Source of the DNA: Roseococcus suduntuyensis
GTDB taxonomy: Bacteria; Pseudomonadota; Alphaproteobacteria; Acetobacterales; Acetobacteraceae
Length of the DNA: 64,000 nucleotides
Assembly: GCF_014196305.1 (NCBI RefSeq)
Contig: NZ_JACIDJ010000001.1
Coordinates: 854,290-918,289, forward strand
Direction: 5' to 3'
Part shown: one piece after another, positions 38,486-47,031 of the stretch
How positions within the stretch are numbered: position 1 is the stretch's first letter
Layout: each line of letters begins with the position of its first letter
Made by a program: the position numbers and the translations under genes
The notes under the pieces: generated by a model
Told to the model about the DNA's origin: nothing
The model's input: only the letters and a program-made list of their open reading frames with translations
Databases searched by the model: none

Positions 38486-39517
38486 TCAGCCCAACTGGCG
38501 TTCCGCCGCCGGCGGCAGGAAGCGGTCGGTGAAGAAGCGGTCCGGCGTGGGCATGTCGCCCAGGCTGAAGGCCGCCTTCACCGCGTCGATCTGCCGCTGG
38601 AAGCGCGGGGCCTCCATCATGCCCAGGCCCAGGCGGCGGACATTGGGGCTGTCCACCAGCTCGGCCATCGCCATGTCCTGGCGGATGGTCTCGATGGCCA
38701 CATCCGTCAGCGCCTCCCGCGCGCGCAGCGCCTGGATGGCGGCGGGGCGGTTGGCGAAGGACCAGCGCAGCGAGCGGATCATGCCATGCACCACGGCGCG
38801 CACCGCATCCGGGTTCGCGTCCATGTAGCGCCGCGTGGTCAGCAGCACCGAGCCGTAGAAGAAGTCCAGCCCATGCTCGCGGTAGCGGAAGATGCGCTGC
38901 GCCGGCAGGTCCATGCCCAGCGCGCGAAGCGACAGCGCGGTGGAGGTGACGAAGCCCGTGATGCCGTCGGCGCGGCGCTGCACCAGCATGGTCTCGCGCA
39001 GTTCGGGCGCCACGCTCATCCAGGTGATGGAGCTGAGCGGGATGTTGTTCACCGCCGCGAAGGCCGGGAACACCTGCCGCCCGCCGTCGAACTCCGGCGC
39101 GGCCAGCGTCTTGCCCGCCAGGTCCGCGATGCTGTTGATGGGGCCGTCCGCGCGCACGGTCACGGCCGTCGGCGCCTGGTCCCAGAGCAGGCCCACCGCC
39201 ACCAGGTCGTTGTTGGGGTTCTGCGACATGAAGCGCAGCACGGGCGTGGGGTCGGCCATCGCGATGTCGAAGGTGCCGGCCGCCATGTCCAGCGGCACGC
39301 GCGCCGAGCCGAAGCCGCGCTGGATGGTGATGTCGATGCCCGCCTCGCGGAAGAAGCCCTGGCGTTCGCCGGCGATGCCGAAGGCGTAGGGGCCGTTCAG
39401 GATCCAGTCATAGGCGAAGCGCACGGTGGGGCGCGCCTGGGCGTTCGCCACATGCGGGGCGGCCAGCAGGCCCGTGCCGGCGCCGAGCGCGGCCCGGCGG
39501 GTGAGACGCAGCGTCAT
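38486..39517 (-). CDS. NMT1/THI5-like ABC substrate-binding protein
   Basis: Periplasmic binding protein of 343 residues. The leader [17 protein letters not shown] is Tat-like and ends near ANAQ. The mature N-terminus [32 protein letters not shown] is characteristic of the NMT1/THI5 family, which binds pyrimidine-like or related small molecules. No permease or ATPase gene lies beside it. It is divergent from rutABCD with 262 bp between starts, so it may serve pyrimidine uptake; that is inference from position and family. Confidence 0.85.
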   Translation of the reverse strand: MTLRLTRRAALGAGTGLLAAPHVANAQARPTVRFAYDWILNGPYAFGIAGERQGFFREAGIDITIQRGFGSARVPLDMAAGTFDIAMADPTPVLRFMSQNPNNDLVAVGLLWDQAPTAVTVRADGPINSIADLAGKTLAAPEFDGGRQVFPAFAAVNNIPLSSITWMSVAPELRETMLVQRRADGITGFVTSTALSLRALGMDLPAQRIFRYREHGLDFFYGSVLLTTRRYMDANPDAVRAVVHGMIRSLRWSFANRPAAIQALRAREALTDVAIETIRQDMAMAELVDSPNVRRLGLGMMEAPRFQRQIDAVKAAFSLGDMPTPDRFFTDRFLPPAAERQLG

Positions 39518-39779
39518 GAAATGCTCCTGTTCTCCGGCCCGTGATAGAGCCGCGCGACTGTCCCGGAAATTGGCGAGGTGGGCCGGGGCGCGGCAAGGGC
39601 GAAGGCGGGCCCGCTTGCGGCGTCGCGCACCGCTTCGCCGCTTCCGCGGGCAGATGCGCCGCCGCCTGCCTCTTGATCGGGCGTTCATCGCGCCGCGCCG
39701 CCGCGCAGGTCGCGCTGCACCCATGGCAGGCCGCGCCCGGCATTGCGACATAAAAGGGCCGGGAGAGGAGTTGGTGCCC

Positions 39780-40862
39780 ATGCAGGTCGGCGTGTTCATT
39801 CCCATCAACAACAATGGCTGGCTGCTGTCCGAAACGGCGCCGCAATACATGCCGAGCTTCGACCTGAACCGCGACATCACCCTGGCGGCGGAGCGGCATG
39901 GGCTGGACTTCGTCCTGTCCATGATCAAGCTGCACGGCTTCGGCGGGAAGACGGAGTTCTGGGACCACGGGCTGGAGAGCTTCACGCTCATGGCCGGCCT
40001 CGCCGCCGTCACCACGCGCATCAAGCTGTTCGCGTCCGTCGCCACGCTCACCATCCCGCCCGCCATCGCGGCGCGCATGTCGGTCACGATCGACAGCATC
40101 TCGGGCGGGCGCTTCGGGCTGAACCTCGTCACCGGCTGGCAGAAGGCCGAGTACGACCAGATGGGCCTCTGGCCCGGCGAGAGCCACTTCTCCCGCCGCT
40201 ACGAGATGCTGGACGAATACGCCACCATCCTGCGCGAGTTGTGGGAGACGGGCGAAAGCGACCTCAAGGGCGACTTCTTCACCATGGACAAGTGCGTGCT
40301 GTCGCCGCGCCCCTCCGTGCCCATCAAGATGATCTGCGCGGGTTCCTCGACCGAGGGGCTGCGCTTCACGGCCAGGCACGCCGACTACAGCTTCTGCCTG
40401 GGCAAGGGCATCAACAGCCCGACCGCCTTCGCGCCCGTGGCCGCGCGCATGCAGGAATTCGCGAAGGAGACGGGGCGGCCGGTGGAGACCTTCGTCCTCT
40501 CCATGGTCATCGCCGCCGAGACGGATGAGGAGGCCTGGGCGCGCTGGGAGCACATCAAGTCCGGCGCGGACCACGAGGCGATCCGCTGGATGCAGGGCCA
40601 GGCCGCCGCCGATGCCCGCCCCAACGCCGACACGAACGTGCGCCAGCTGGCCGACGCCACCAGCGCGGTGAACATCAACATGAGCACCTTCATCGGCAGC
40701 TACGCCAGCGTGGCGCGGATGCTGGACGAGGTGGCGGAGGTGCCGGGCACCGGCGGCGTGCTGCTCACCTTCGACGACTTCCTGAAGGGCGTGGAGGATT
40801 TCGGCACGCGCATCCAGCCACTGATGCGCTGCCGCCAGCATGTCGTGAAGGAGGCCGCGTGA
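39780..40862 (+). CDS. rutA: Pyrimidine oxygenase RutA
   Basis: Flavin-dependent monooxygenase that opens the uracil ring to ureidoacrylate (via the peracid), 360 residues. It matches E. coli RutA closely: [46 protein letters not shown] and [13 protein letters not shown]. The ATG at 39780 has AGGAG upstream. It needs a flavin reductase (RutF), not seen in the window. Its last codons form one arm of a 21-bp direct repeat shared with the rutB start. Confidence 0.95.
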   Translation: MQVGVFIPINNNGWLLSETAPQYMPSFDLNRDITLAAERHGLDFVLSMIKLHGFGGKTEFWDHGLESFTLMAGLAAVTTRIKLFASVATLTIPPAIAARMSVTIDSISGGRFGLNLVTGWQKAEYDQMGLWPGESHFSRRYEMLDEYATILRELWETGESDLKGDFFTMDKCVLSPRPSVPIKMICAGSSTEGLRFTARHADYSFCLGKGINSPTAFAPVAARMQEFAKETGRPVETFVLSMVIAAETDEEAWARWEHIKSGADHEAIRWMQGQAAADARPNADTNVRQLADATSAVNINMSTFIGSYASVARMLDEVAEVPGTGGVLLTFDDFLKGVEDFGTRIQPLMRCRQHVVKEAA

Positions 40863-40929
40863 TGACCGCCACCGATTCACGCCTCCGGGCTTGCGCCCTC
40901 CAGCGATCGGAGGCCGCGTGATGACCGCC
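40850..40929 (+). repeat. 21-bp direct repeats at the rutA-rutB junction
   Basis: Identical 21-base blocks at 40850-40870 and 40909-40929 (beginning GGAGGCCGCGTGATGACC) flank 38 bases with a partly palindromic sequence. Each block holds a TGATG stop/start overlap. The first ATG opens a 19-codon frame ([19 protein letters not shown]) that ends with the same EAA-stop as rutA. The layout looks like a 59-bp insertion or duplication that moved rutB away from an original overlap. Confidence 0.85.
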
Positions 40930-41655
40930 GGATACGCCCCCGAAGCACCTCCGCGCTCCCCCTTCATCCTGCCCGCGCGTCCCGAGCCCATCCGGTTGAA
41001 CCCGGCCGAGACGGCGCTCATCATCGTGGACATGCAGAACGCCTATGCCTCGCCGGGCGGGTATCTGGACATCGCGGGCTTCGACATCGCGGGGGCGGCC
41101 GCCTGCATCAGCCGCATCGCGACCGCGGCCGATGCGGCGCGGAAGGCCGGCATGCCGGTGCTCTATTTCCAGAACGGCTGGGACCCGGAATACACCGAGG
41201 CCGGCGGCCCCGGCTCGCCCAACTGGCACAAGTCCAATGCGCTCAAGACCATGCGCAAGAAGCCCGAACTCCAGGGCAAGCTGCTGGCCAAGGGCGGCTG
41301 GGACTATGCGCTGGTGGAGGCGCTTGCACCGAAGCCCGGCGACATCGTGGTGCCCAAGACGCGCTATTCCGGCTTCTTCAACACCAACATCGACAGCCTG
41401 CTGCGCGCGCGCGGCATCCGCAACATCGTCTTCACCGGCATCGCGACGAATGTCTGCGTGGAATCCTCGCTGCGGGATGCCTTCCACCTGGAATACTTCG
41501 GCATCGTGCTGGAGGATGCGACGCATGCGGCCGGCCCGGACTTCGCGCAGAAGGCCGCCCTCTACAACATCGAGACCTTCTTCGGATGGGTCTCCACCGT
41601 CGCGGATTTCTGCGGCGCGATCGGACAACGCCCCCAGGCGCAAAGCGAGGACTGA
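40921..41655 (+). CDS. rutB: Ureidoacrylate amidohydrolase RutB
   Basis: Isochorismatase-fold hydrolase, 244 residues, splitting ureidoacrylate to aminoacrylate and carbamate. The catalytic Asp is in [16 protein letters not shown], the Lys in [13 protein letters not shown] and the Cys in [16 protein letters not shown]. The start at 40921 is in the second copy of a 21-bp repeat; the ATG in the first copy leads only to a short frame. Second gene of rutABCD. Confidence 0.93.
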   Translation: MTAGYAPEAPPRSPFILPARPEPIRLNPAETALIIVDMQNAYASPGGYLDIAGFDIAGAAACISRIATAADAARKAGMPVLYFQNGWDPEYTEAGGPGSPNWHKSNALKTMRKKPELQGKLLAKGGWDYALVEALAPKPGDIVVPKTRYSGFFNTNIDSLLRARGIRNIVFTGIATNVCVESSLRDAFHLEYFGIVLEDATHAAGPDFAQKAALYNIETFFGWVSTVADFCGAIGQRPQAQSED

Positions 41656-41661
41656 ACCACC

Positions 41662-42051
41662 ATGCCCTTCACCCCCGTCATCCCCGCCGGTTCCGGCAAG
41701 CCGCTCGCCCCCTACTCACCCGGCGCCACCGCCGATGGCGTGGTCTATGTCTCGGGCACTCTGGCGCTCGACAAGAACAACGACGTGGTGGCCCCCGACG
41801 ACGCCACGGCCCAGACGCGCCATGTGCTGGAGACCATCAAGTCCGTGCTGGAAGCGGCCGGCGGCGGCATGGCGGACGTCGCCTTCAACCACATCTTCCT
41901 GAGCGACTGGAAGCACTACGCGCCGATGAACGCCGTCTATGCGGAGTATTTTCCAGGCGACAAGCCCGCGCGCTACTGCATCCAGTGCGGCCTGGTGAAG
42001 CCCGGCGCGGTCGTCGAGATCGCCACCATCGCGCATATCGCCAAGTCGTGA
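41662..42051 (+). CDS. rutC: Aminoacrylate deaminase RutC (RidA fold)
   Basis: RidA-fold protein of 129 residues that speeds hydrolysis of aminoacrylate to malonic semialdehyde. Landmarks are [21 protein letters not shown], and [20 protein letters not shown]. It lies 6 bp after rutB and 7 bp before rutD. A second RidA-fold gene at 21007 is not part of this operon. Confidence 0.9.
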   Translation: MPFTPVIPAGSGKPLAPYSPGATADGVVYVSGTLALDKNNDVVAPDDATAQTRHVLETIKSVLEAAGGGMADVAFNHIFLSDWKHYAPMNAVYAEYFPGDKPARYCIQCGLVKPGAVVEIATIAHIAKS

Positions 42052-42058
42052 GGGCCTG

Positions 42059-42826
42059 GTGAAGTATCGCCTGACCGGGGTGCCGGAGGGGGAGGTCGTC
42101 ATCCTCTCCGCCGGCCTGGGCGGGGCCGCCACCTTCTGGGCGCCGCAGGTGCCCGCGCTGGAACAACACTTCCGCGTGCTGCACTACGACCACCGCGGCA
42201 CCGGCGCCAACCGCGAGGCGCTTCCGGACCAGTACAGCATCGCCCACATGGCGCGCGATGTGGCCGAGATCCTGGACGAGGCCGGCATCGCCCGCGCCCA
42301 TGTCCTGGGCCATGCGCTGGGCGGTCTGGTCGGGCTGGAGATGGCCCGCCGCGTGCCGGAGCGCGTGGGCAAGCTGGTGCTGGTCAATGCCTGGGCCAAG
42401 GCGGACCGCCACACGGCGCGCTGCTTCGACGTGCGGCTGGGCATCCTGGCCGCGCAGGGGCCCGCCGCCTATGTGGCCGCGCAGCCGCTCTTCCTGCACA
42501 GCGCGGCCTATGCCTCGGCGCATCACGAGAAGATCCTGGCCGAGATCGCCCATGGCACGGAGAGCTTCCAGGGCGAGGACACGCTCACGAAGCGCATCGC
42601 CGCGCTGCGCGCCTTCGACGCCACGGCGGATTTGCCGCGCATCATGGCCCCCACACTGGTCGCCGCCGCGAAGGATGACCTGCTGGTGCCCTGGACCGCC
42701 TCCGAGGCCCTGGCCGCGGGTCTGCCCGACGCCACCCTCTGGCTGACGGACCACGGCGCCCATGCCTGCACGGTGGAAGACCCTGAGACCTTCAACCCCG
42801 TGATGATGGCGTTCCTGAGGGGATAG
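42059..42826 (+). CDS. rutD: RutD-like alpha/beta hydrolase
   Basis: Alpha/beta hydrolase of 255 residues with GTG start. The oxyanion segment is LSAGLGGAATFWAPQ; the nucleophile elbow reads GHALGG, with Ala in place of the usual catalytic Ser. RutD proteins of the pathway help clear toxic carbamate or aminoacrylate, and the elbow is often atypical. The late Asp and His are present (KDDLLVPW, HGAHACTVED). Last gene of the operon; ends in TAG within a hairpin repeat. Confidence 0.88.
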   Translation: MKYRLTGVPEGEVVILSAGLGGAATFWAPQVPALEQHFRVLHYDHRGTGANREALPDQYSIAHMARDVAEILDEAGIARAHVLGHALGGLVGLEMARRVPERVGKLVLVNAWAKADRHTARCFDVRLGILAAQGPAAYVAAQPLFLHSAAYASAHHEKILAEIAHGTESFQGEDTLTKRIAALRAFDATADLPRIMAPTLVAAAKDDLLVPWTASEALAAGLPDATLWLTDHGAHACTVEDPETFNPVMMAFLRG

Positions 42827-42885
42827 CATCGTTTGAGCGACTGATTCGCCGCTCCGGCGATTCCGCTTCCGCGGAGCAGTCGCTA
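42824..42885. repeat. Hairpin repeat bounded by two convergent TAG stops
   Basis: The rutD TAG (42824-42826) and the metallopeptidase TAG (42885-42883) bound this element. Its outer arms AGCGACTG (42836-42843) and CAGTCGCT (42877-42884) are perfect; inner parts read ATTCGCCGCTCC and GGCGATTCCGC. It probably ends transcription from both sides. Related to the elements at 38355 and 2809. Confidence 0.7.
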
Positions 42886-43275
42886 CTCCTCGCCCTCCAG
42901 CCTTTCGATGTCCTCGTCCGAGAGGCCGAAATGATGCGCGATCTCATGGATCAGCACGTTGCGGACCAGGGCGAACAGGTCCTCCCCCGTCTCGATCCAT
43001 TCCAGCAGGATGGGTTCGCGGTAGAGGAAGATGGTGTCCGGCTCGCGCGGGGTGTCCAGGCTCGATTTCTGCGTCAGCGGCACGCCGCGATACAGCCCCG
43101 TCAGTTCCCAGGGGCTGTCCAGTTCCATGTCGGAGATGGTCTCGTCATCGGCCACCTCCTCGACCACAATGGCGGTGCCGCGCACCATGTCGCGCAGCGG
43201 CTGGGGGATGGCCGCGAGCGCATCCTCCGCCATTTCCAGGATGTCCTCGGTCGACGGGGGCGTGGTGGGGCGCAT
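42883..43275 (-). CDS. Zincin-like metallopeptidase family protein
   Basis: Small putative metalloprotease of 130 residues. The zinc motif is [18 protein letters not shown] near the C-terminus. The rest is acidic and includes [14 protein letters not shown] and [13 protein letters not shown], typical of the zincin_1 family. The ATG at 43275 avoids overlap with the divergent phhB start; an ATG at 43305 would overlap it. Function of the family is not settled. Ends in TAG inside the shared hairpin. Confidence 0.82.
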   Translation of the reverse strand: MRPTTPPSTEDILEMAEDALAAIPQPLRDMVRGTAIVVEEVADDETISDMELDSPWELTGLYRGVPLTQKSSLDTPREPDTIFLYREPILLEWIETGEDLFALVRNVLIHEIAHHFGLSDEDIERLEGEE

Positions 43276-43303
43276 GCCCCCGCTTTGGCACAGGAAGGGA
43301 TGC

Positions 43304-43591
43304 ATGGTCGAGAAGCTCGATGCCGCGGCGCGCGCCGGCCTGGCCGCCGAACTGCCCCAATGGCGCCTGGTGGAGGGGCGCGACGCCATCACCCGCGCCT
43401 TCCGCTTCCAGGATTTCAGCGCGGCCTGGGGCTTCATGGCCCGCGTGGCCCTGCTGGCCGAGGCGCAGGACCACCACCCGGAATGGTCCAATGTCTACAA
43501 CCGCGTCGAGATCACGCTGACCACCCATGACGCGGGCGGTCTTTCGGCGCGCGACGTGAAGCTGGCGCGGAGCATTGACGCCCTGTGCTGA
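43304..43591 (+). CDS. phhB: 4a-hydroxytetrahydrobiopterin dehydratase
   Basis: Pterin-4a-carbinolamine dehydratase of 95 residues. The active-site segment [29 protein letters not shown] is intact. It recycles the pterin cofactor of aromatic hydroxylases. No phhA is in the window. It overlaps mmcB by 7 bp and is divergent from the metallopeptidase (28 bp between starts). Confidence 0.92.
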   Translation: MVEKLDAAARAGLAAELPQWRLVEGRDAITRAFRFQDFSAAWGFMARVALLAEAQDHHPEWSNVYNRVEITLTTHDAGGLSARDVKLARSIDALC

Positions 43592-44055
43592 CGCTGGATG
43601 CGCCCCAGCGCACGCTCCGCGTCACCCGCGCCGCCACGCGCTTCTGCCTGGCGCAAGGCTGGGCGCCGGTGACGGAGGTGCCATTGCCCGATGGCCGCCG
43701 CGCCGATGTGCTGGCGCTGCGCCCCGATGGCGGCATCGTCATCCTGGAGGTGAAGTCCTGCGCGCGGGACTACCTGACGGATGCGAAATGGCAGGATTAC
43801 TGCGCCTGGTCCGATACCTTCCTCTTCGCCGTGGACGCCGACTTCCCGCAGGAGCTGATCCCGCCCGAGGTCGGCCTGCTGCTCACCGATGACCGTGAGG
43901 CCGCCCTGCTGCGCGACGGCGCCTGCGCGCCACTGCCGGCCGCGCGCCGCAAGGCGCTGACGCTGCGCGTGGCGCGGCTGGCCGCACAGCGCCTCGCCTT
44001 CCAGCTGGACCCGGCCGGTGCCGTGGAGATGCGCGCGGCGCTGCGGCTGGAGTGA
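43585..44055 (+). CDS. mmcB: MmcB family DNA repair protein
   Basis: Nuclease-fold protein of 156 residues of the MmcB family, known from Caulobacter as a mitomycin C resistance protein. The PD-(D/E)xK-like core is visible: [21 protein letters not shown], followed by [26 protein letters not shown] start at 43585 overlaps phhB. The family is largely confined to alphaproteobacteria and SOS-regulated there; I see no clear LexA box here. Confidence 0.88.
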   Translation: MLTLDAPQRTLRVTRAATRFCLAQGWAPVTEVPLPDGRRADVLALRPDGGIVILEVKSCARDYLTDAKWQDYCAWSDTFLFAVDADFPQELIPPEVGLLLTDDREAALLRDGACAPLPAARRKALTLRVARLAAQRLAFQLDPAGAVEMRAALRLE

Positions 44056-44068
44056 TGACGAGCGGACG

Positions 44069-45046
44069 CTACCCCCGCATCGGCGTGGCGCGCAGCAGGG
44101 GCAGCCAGGTCTCGCGTTCGCGCGCGTAGAAGGCGTCCACCTGCTCGGGGCTGGGCGGGCCATCGGGCAATTCGCTGCCCATCTCGGCCAGGCGCTGCCG
44201 CAGCCCCGGGCGGGCGAGGGCCGCGTTGAACCCCTCGGCCAGCGCCGCCAGCCGCGGCGCGGACAAGGCGGCCGGCCCCGCGATGCTGTTCCAGGTGCTG
44301 CCGGTGAAGCCGTCCATCCCGGCCTCGATCATGGTGGGCAGGTCCGGCGCGGCGGGCAGCCGTGTTTCGGCCGCGACACCCAGGATGCGGATGCGCCCCG
44401 CGCGGTGATGCGGCAGGGCCGTCAGTGCCGCGTCGAACATGAAGGTCAGCCGCCCGGCCATCAGGTCGGTCAGGGCCTGGGCGCTGGAGGGGTAGGGCGC
44501 ATGCACCAGGTCGCCCCGCGCCAGCCCCGCCTGTTCGACGAAGCGGGCCCCCACGATATGCGTGGTGGTGCCGATGGGGCCGGAGCCATATTGCACCGGC
44601 CCGCCCTGGCGCAGCCGGCCCAGCAATTCGGGCAGGTTCCGCGCCGGGTCGGTGCCGGAGACGCAGAGCACCATGGGCACGCGGTTCACCATGGCGATGC
44701 CGCGGATGGCGGTGGCGACGTCCACCGGTGGGTTCGGGAACAGCGCCAGGTTCATCACGAGTTGCGAGGCGGTGCCGAAGAGCAGCGTCTCGCCATCGGG
44801 CGCGGCGTTGGCCACGGCCTCCACGGCGCGCATGCCGGAGGCGGCGGGCATGTTCTCCACCAGGATGCGGCGTTCGAGCACGCCCTCGGCCTCGGCGGCC
44901 AGCAGGCGGGCGACGACATCGGCGTTGGCCCCCGCCGCCGAGGCGACGATGAGGCGCATGGGGCGTGCCTGCGCCAAAGCGGGGAGGGCCAAGGGCAAGG
45001 GCAGGGCGAGGGCGGCGGCCAGGGCCGCACGGCGTGGGATGACCAT
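44069..45046 (-). CDS. Bug-family binding protein (third orphan)
   Basis: Periplasmic binding protein of 325 residues. The leader MVIPRRAALAAALALPLPLALPALAQA is followed by MRLIVASAAGANADVVARLL and ENMPAASGMRAVEAVANAAPDG. This N-terminus departs from the usual FPPGG loop (ASAAGAN), so its carboxylate site may be altered. No transporter membrane genes nearby. The stop is TAG followed by CGTCCGCTCG, a weak match to the TAG-linked repeats. Confidence 0.85.
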   Translation of the reverse strand: MVIPRRAALAAALALPLPLALPALAQARPMRLIVASAAGANADVVARLLAAEAEGVLERRILVENMPAASGMRAVEAVANAAPDGETLLFGTASQLVMNLALFPNPPVDVATAIRGIAMVNRVPMVLCVSGTDPARNLPELLGRLRQGGPVQYGSGPIGTTTHIVGARFVEQAGLARGDLVHAPYPSSAQALTDLMAGRLTFMFDAALTALPHHRAGRIRILGVAAETRLPAAPDLPTMIEAGMDGFTGSTWNSIAGPAALSAPRLAALAEGFNAALARPGLRQRLAEMGSELPDGPPSPEQVDAFYARERETWLPLLRATPMRG

Positions 45047-45122
45047 TTCTTCATTATGATATTGCGAGGCATTATCATCAAGGGAGACTTTGCGGACAAT
45101 CGCAAGTTCGGTATTGGCGTGC

Positions 45123-46046
45123 ATGCCCTCCCTTGCGCGCCTGGCGGCCGGTTTCATTCCCTTGACGCCCTACGCCTACCAGGGCCGCGCGGACGCATGC
45201 TGCATCTGCGGGGGGCGGGAAACCCTGCCCCTCTCGGCGCATGACAGGCGGCTGAAGCGCCTCACCACCGTCATCTGCGCGGGCTGCGGGCTCATCCGCA
45301 CCGACCCCATGCCGACCGAGGCGGAGCTGGCCGACTACTACCGCCACCACTACCGCGCCGACTACCAGTTGGTCGGGCGCAGTCCGCCGCGCCGCCACCT
45401 GGCCCGCACCCGCGCCGAGGCCGCCCGCCGCGTGGCCCTGATGGGCCTGCCGGCGGGCGCGCATGTGCTGGACTATGGCTCGGGCTCGGGCGAGTTCCTG
45501 GAGGCGGGTGCCCGGGCCGGCTGGCGCATGGAAGGCGTGGAGCCGGGCGAGGCCTATTCCACGCATGCCCGCGGCCAGGGCGCCGTGGTCCATCCCCGCC
45601 TGCCGCCCGAGGCCGGCCCCTTCGACGCCATCACCGCCCACCATGTCTTCGAGCATCTGCGCGACCCGCTGGCGGTGCTGCGCGAACTGGTCGCGGCTTT
45701 GAAGCCGGAGGGTGTGGTCTATCTCTCGGTGCCCGACATGGGCCCCAACCGCCGCCCCGCCTTCGACCGGCTGCACTTCGCCCATGTCCATGGCTTCGTG
45801 CCCGAGACGCTGGACCTGCTGGCCGCCCAGGCCGGCCTGGTGCCCGATCCGCGCTTCCCGCGCGAGCGGACCACTTCCGTCTATGCCCGTGGCGAGGCGG
45901 TGGTGGCGCCCGACCCCGGCCTCGCCGCGCGCATCCGGGCGGGGTTCAACATGACCACGCCGTTGCGCCATGTGGCCAGTTTCGGCTGGCTGGCGCCCAC
46001 GCTGCGCCGCCTCTCGCGCGACGTGCGGGACAGTTTTCGGCCGTAG
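45123..46046 (+). CDS. Class I SAM-dependent methyltransferase with N-terminal zinc site
   Basis: Methyltransferase of 307 residues. Two Cys pairs (CCICGG and CAGCG) near residues 27-62 form a zinc-ribbon-like N-terminus. The SAM-binding motif is VLDYGSGSGEFLEAGARAGW, followed by the VFEHLRDPLAVLRELVAAL region. This layout is common in sugar or polyketide C-methyltransferases and in proteins near cell-surface clusters, but no such cluster is here. The ATG at 45123 is chosen; 45090 is possible. Ends in TAG at a repeat. Confidence 0.8.
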   Translation: MPSLARLAAGFIPLTPYAYQGRADACCICGGRETLPLSAHDRRLKRLTTVICAGCGLIRTDPMPTEAELADYYRHHYRADYQLVGRSPPRRHLARTRAEAARRVALMGLPAGAHVLDYGSGSGEFLEAGARAGWRMEGVEPGEAYSTHARGQGAVVHPRLPPEAGPFDAITAHHVFEHLRDPLAVLRELVAALKPEGVVYLSVPDMGPNRRPAFDRLHFAHVHGFVPETLDLLAAQAGLVPDPRFPRERTTSVYARGEAVVAPDPGLAARIRAGFNMTTPLRHVASFGWLAPTLRRLSRDVRDSFRP

Positions 46047-46096
46047 AGCGCGATCCGCGAAGGCGGCAGCGCCGGAGCGGTGAATCGCCCTCTCAT
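46044..46096 (+). repeat. TAG-linked hairpin repeat after the methyltransferase
   Basis: Begins at the stop TAG with AGCGCGAT and ends ATCGCCCTCT, giving outer pairing around CCGCgaaggcgg and a GCCGGAGCGGTGAATC block shared in style with the elements at 38355 and 42824. Confidence 0.5.
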
Positions 46097-46159
46097 CCCC
46101 GGGCTTGCCCAGCCGCGCGCGACGGGTCCACCCTTCGGCCAACGCTAAGGGAGAAGACG

Positions 46160-46468
46160 ATGCGCCGGGCATTCCTGATCTGCGCCATCACCGCCATGGC
46201 CATGCCCGCGCTGGCCCAGCCGACTCCCCTGGTGGAGGAGGGCGCCCGCCTGGCCCAGCAATGGTGCGCCAATTGCCACGCCATCGCGCCCGGCCAGCAG
46301 CCGCCCATGGGCGATGCCGCGCCCACCCTGCCTGCCGTGGCGCGCCGCGCCAGCGACGGCTCGCTGCGCGCCTTCCTCCAGCGGCCCCATGCCAACATGC
46401 CGGACCACAATTTGACCCGCGCCGAGCTGGACGCGGTGGTGGCCTATATCCTCTCCCTGCGGCCATGA
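46160..46468 (+). CDS. Periplasmic monohaem cytochrome c
   Basis: Cytochrome c of 102 residues with signal peptide (residues 1-19, ending ALAQ). The haem motif is CANCH near 36-40 and the distal Met is likely in ANMPDHNLT near 80. No oxidoreductase partner is adjacent. It overlaps the GST gene by ATGA, an odd pairing of a periplasmic and a cytoplasmic protein. Confidence 0.88.
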   Translation: MRRAFLICAITAMAMPALAQPTPLVEEGARLAQQWCANCHAIAPGQQPPMGDAAPTLPAVARRASDGSLRAFLQRPHANMPDHNLTRAELDAVVAYILSLRP

Positions 46469-47028
46469 CGCTCTTCTTCCACCCGGGCAGCCCCTACGCC
46501 CGCATCATCCGCATGCTGTGGCGGGAGCGCGGGCCGGCGCTGGCCGAGCAGGAGGTCACCCTCCGCGCCGCCGATTCCGCCCTGCTGCCGCACAACCCGG
46601 TGGGCCGCGTGCCCTCGCTGCTGCTGGCCGACGGCACGCTGCTGTCCGAAACCCTGCTGATCCTGGCCCACCAGGGCTGGCTGCCACGCGACAATGCGGG
46701 CATGGCGCGCCTGGGCCGCGTCATGGGCATGCTGGACGGCATCGCCATGTGGAACCGCGAACTGCGCCGCGTGGAGCACGAACGCGCCCCCGGCGTCATC
46801 GCGCTGGAGGCGACCCGCGCCGACCGCATCCTGGCCAGCCTCGACCCCGCGCGGCATGACATGGCCAGCCCGGAGGGCATCGCCCTTGCGTCCGCTTTGG
46901 GTTATGGCGAACGCCGTCACACCGTCTGGAATTGGCGCGCGGCGAACCCTTCGCTGGCGCCCTGGTTCGAGGCGGCCGCACGCCGTCCCGCCTTCCAGGC
47001 GACTCTACCACCCGTCTCAGGAATTTGA
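46465..47028 (+). CDS. Glutathione S-transferase family protein
   Basis: GST-like protein of 187 residues. The thioredoxin-fold N-terminus (FFHPGSPYARIIRMLWRERG) includes the Ser/Tyr region, NPVGRVPSLL is the cis-Pro loop, and LLSETLLIL has the Ser that binds the glutathione glutamate. The helical C-terminal domain follows. The reaction is unknown. It overlaps the cytochrome gene by 4 bp and is followed closely by the M20 gene. Confidence 0.88.
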   Translation: MTLFFHPGSPYARIIRMLWRERGPALAEQEVTLRAADSALLPHNPVGRVPSLLLADGTLLSETLLILAHQGWLPRDNAGMARLGRVMGMLDGIAMWNRELRRVEHERAPGVIALEATRADRILASLDPARHDMASPEGIALASALGYGERRHTVWNWRAANPSLAPWFEAAARRPAFQATLPPVSGI

Positions 47029-47031
47029 CCG

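Noticed and set aside
39518-39779. RutR-type operator between the binding protein and rutA
   Set aside because: I found no clear TTGACCA-type palindrome in the gap.
40862-40921. A 19-residue gene between rutA and rutB
   Set aside because: It arises from the 21-bp duplication and encodes nothing recognisable; more likely a by-product than a functional peptide.
44069-45046. Part of a complete tripartite tricarboxylate transporter
   Set aside because: No TctA or TctB membrane genes near any of the three Bug genes.
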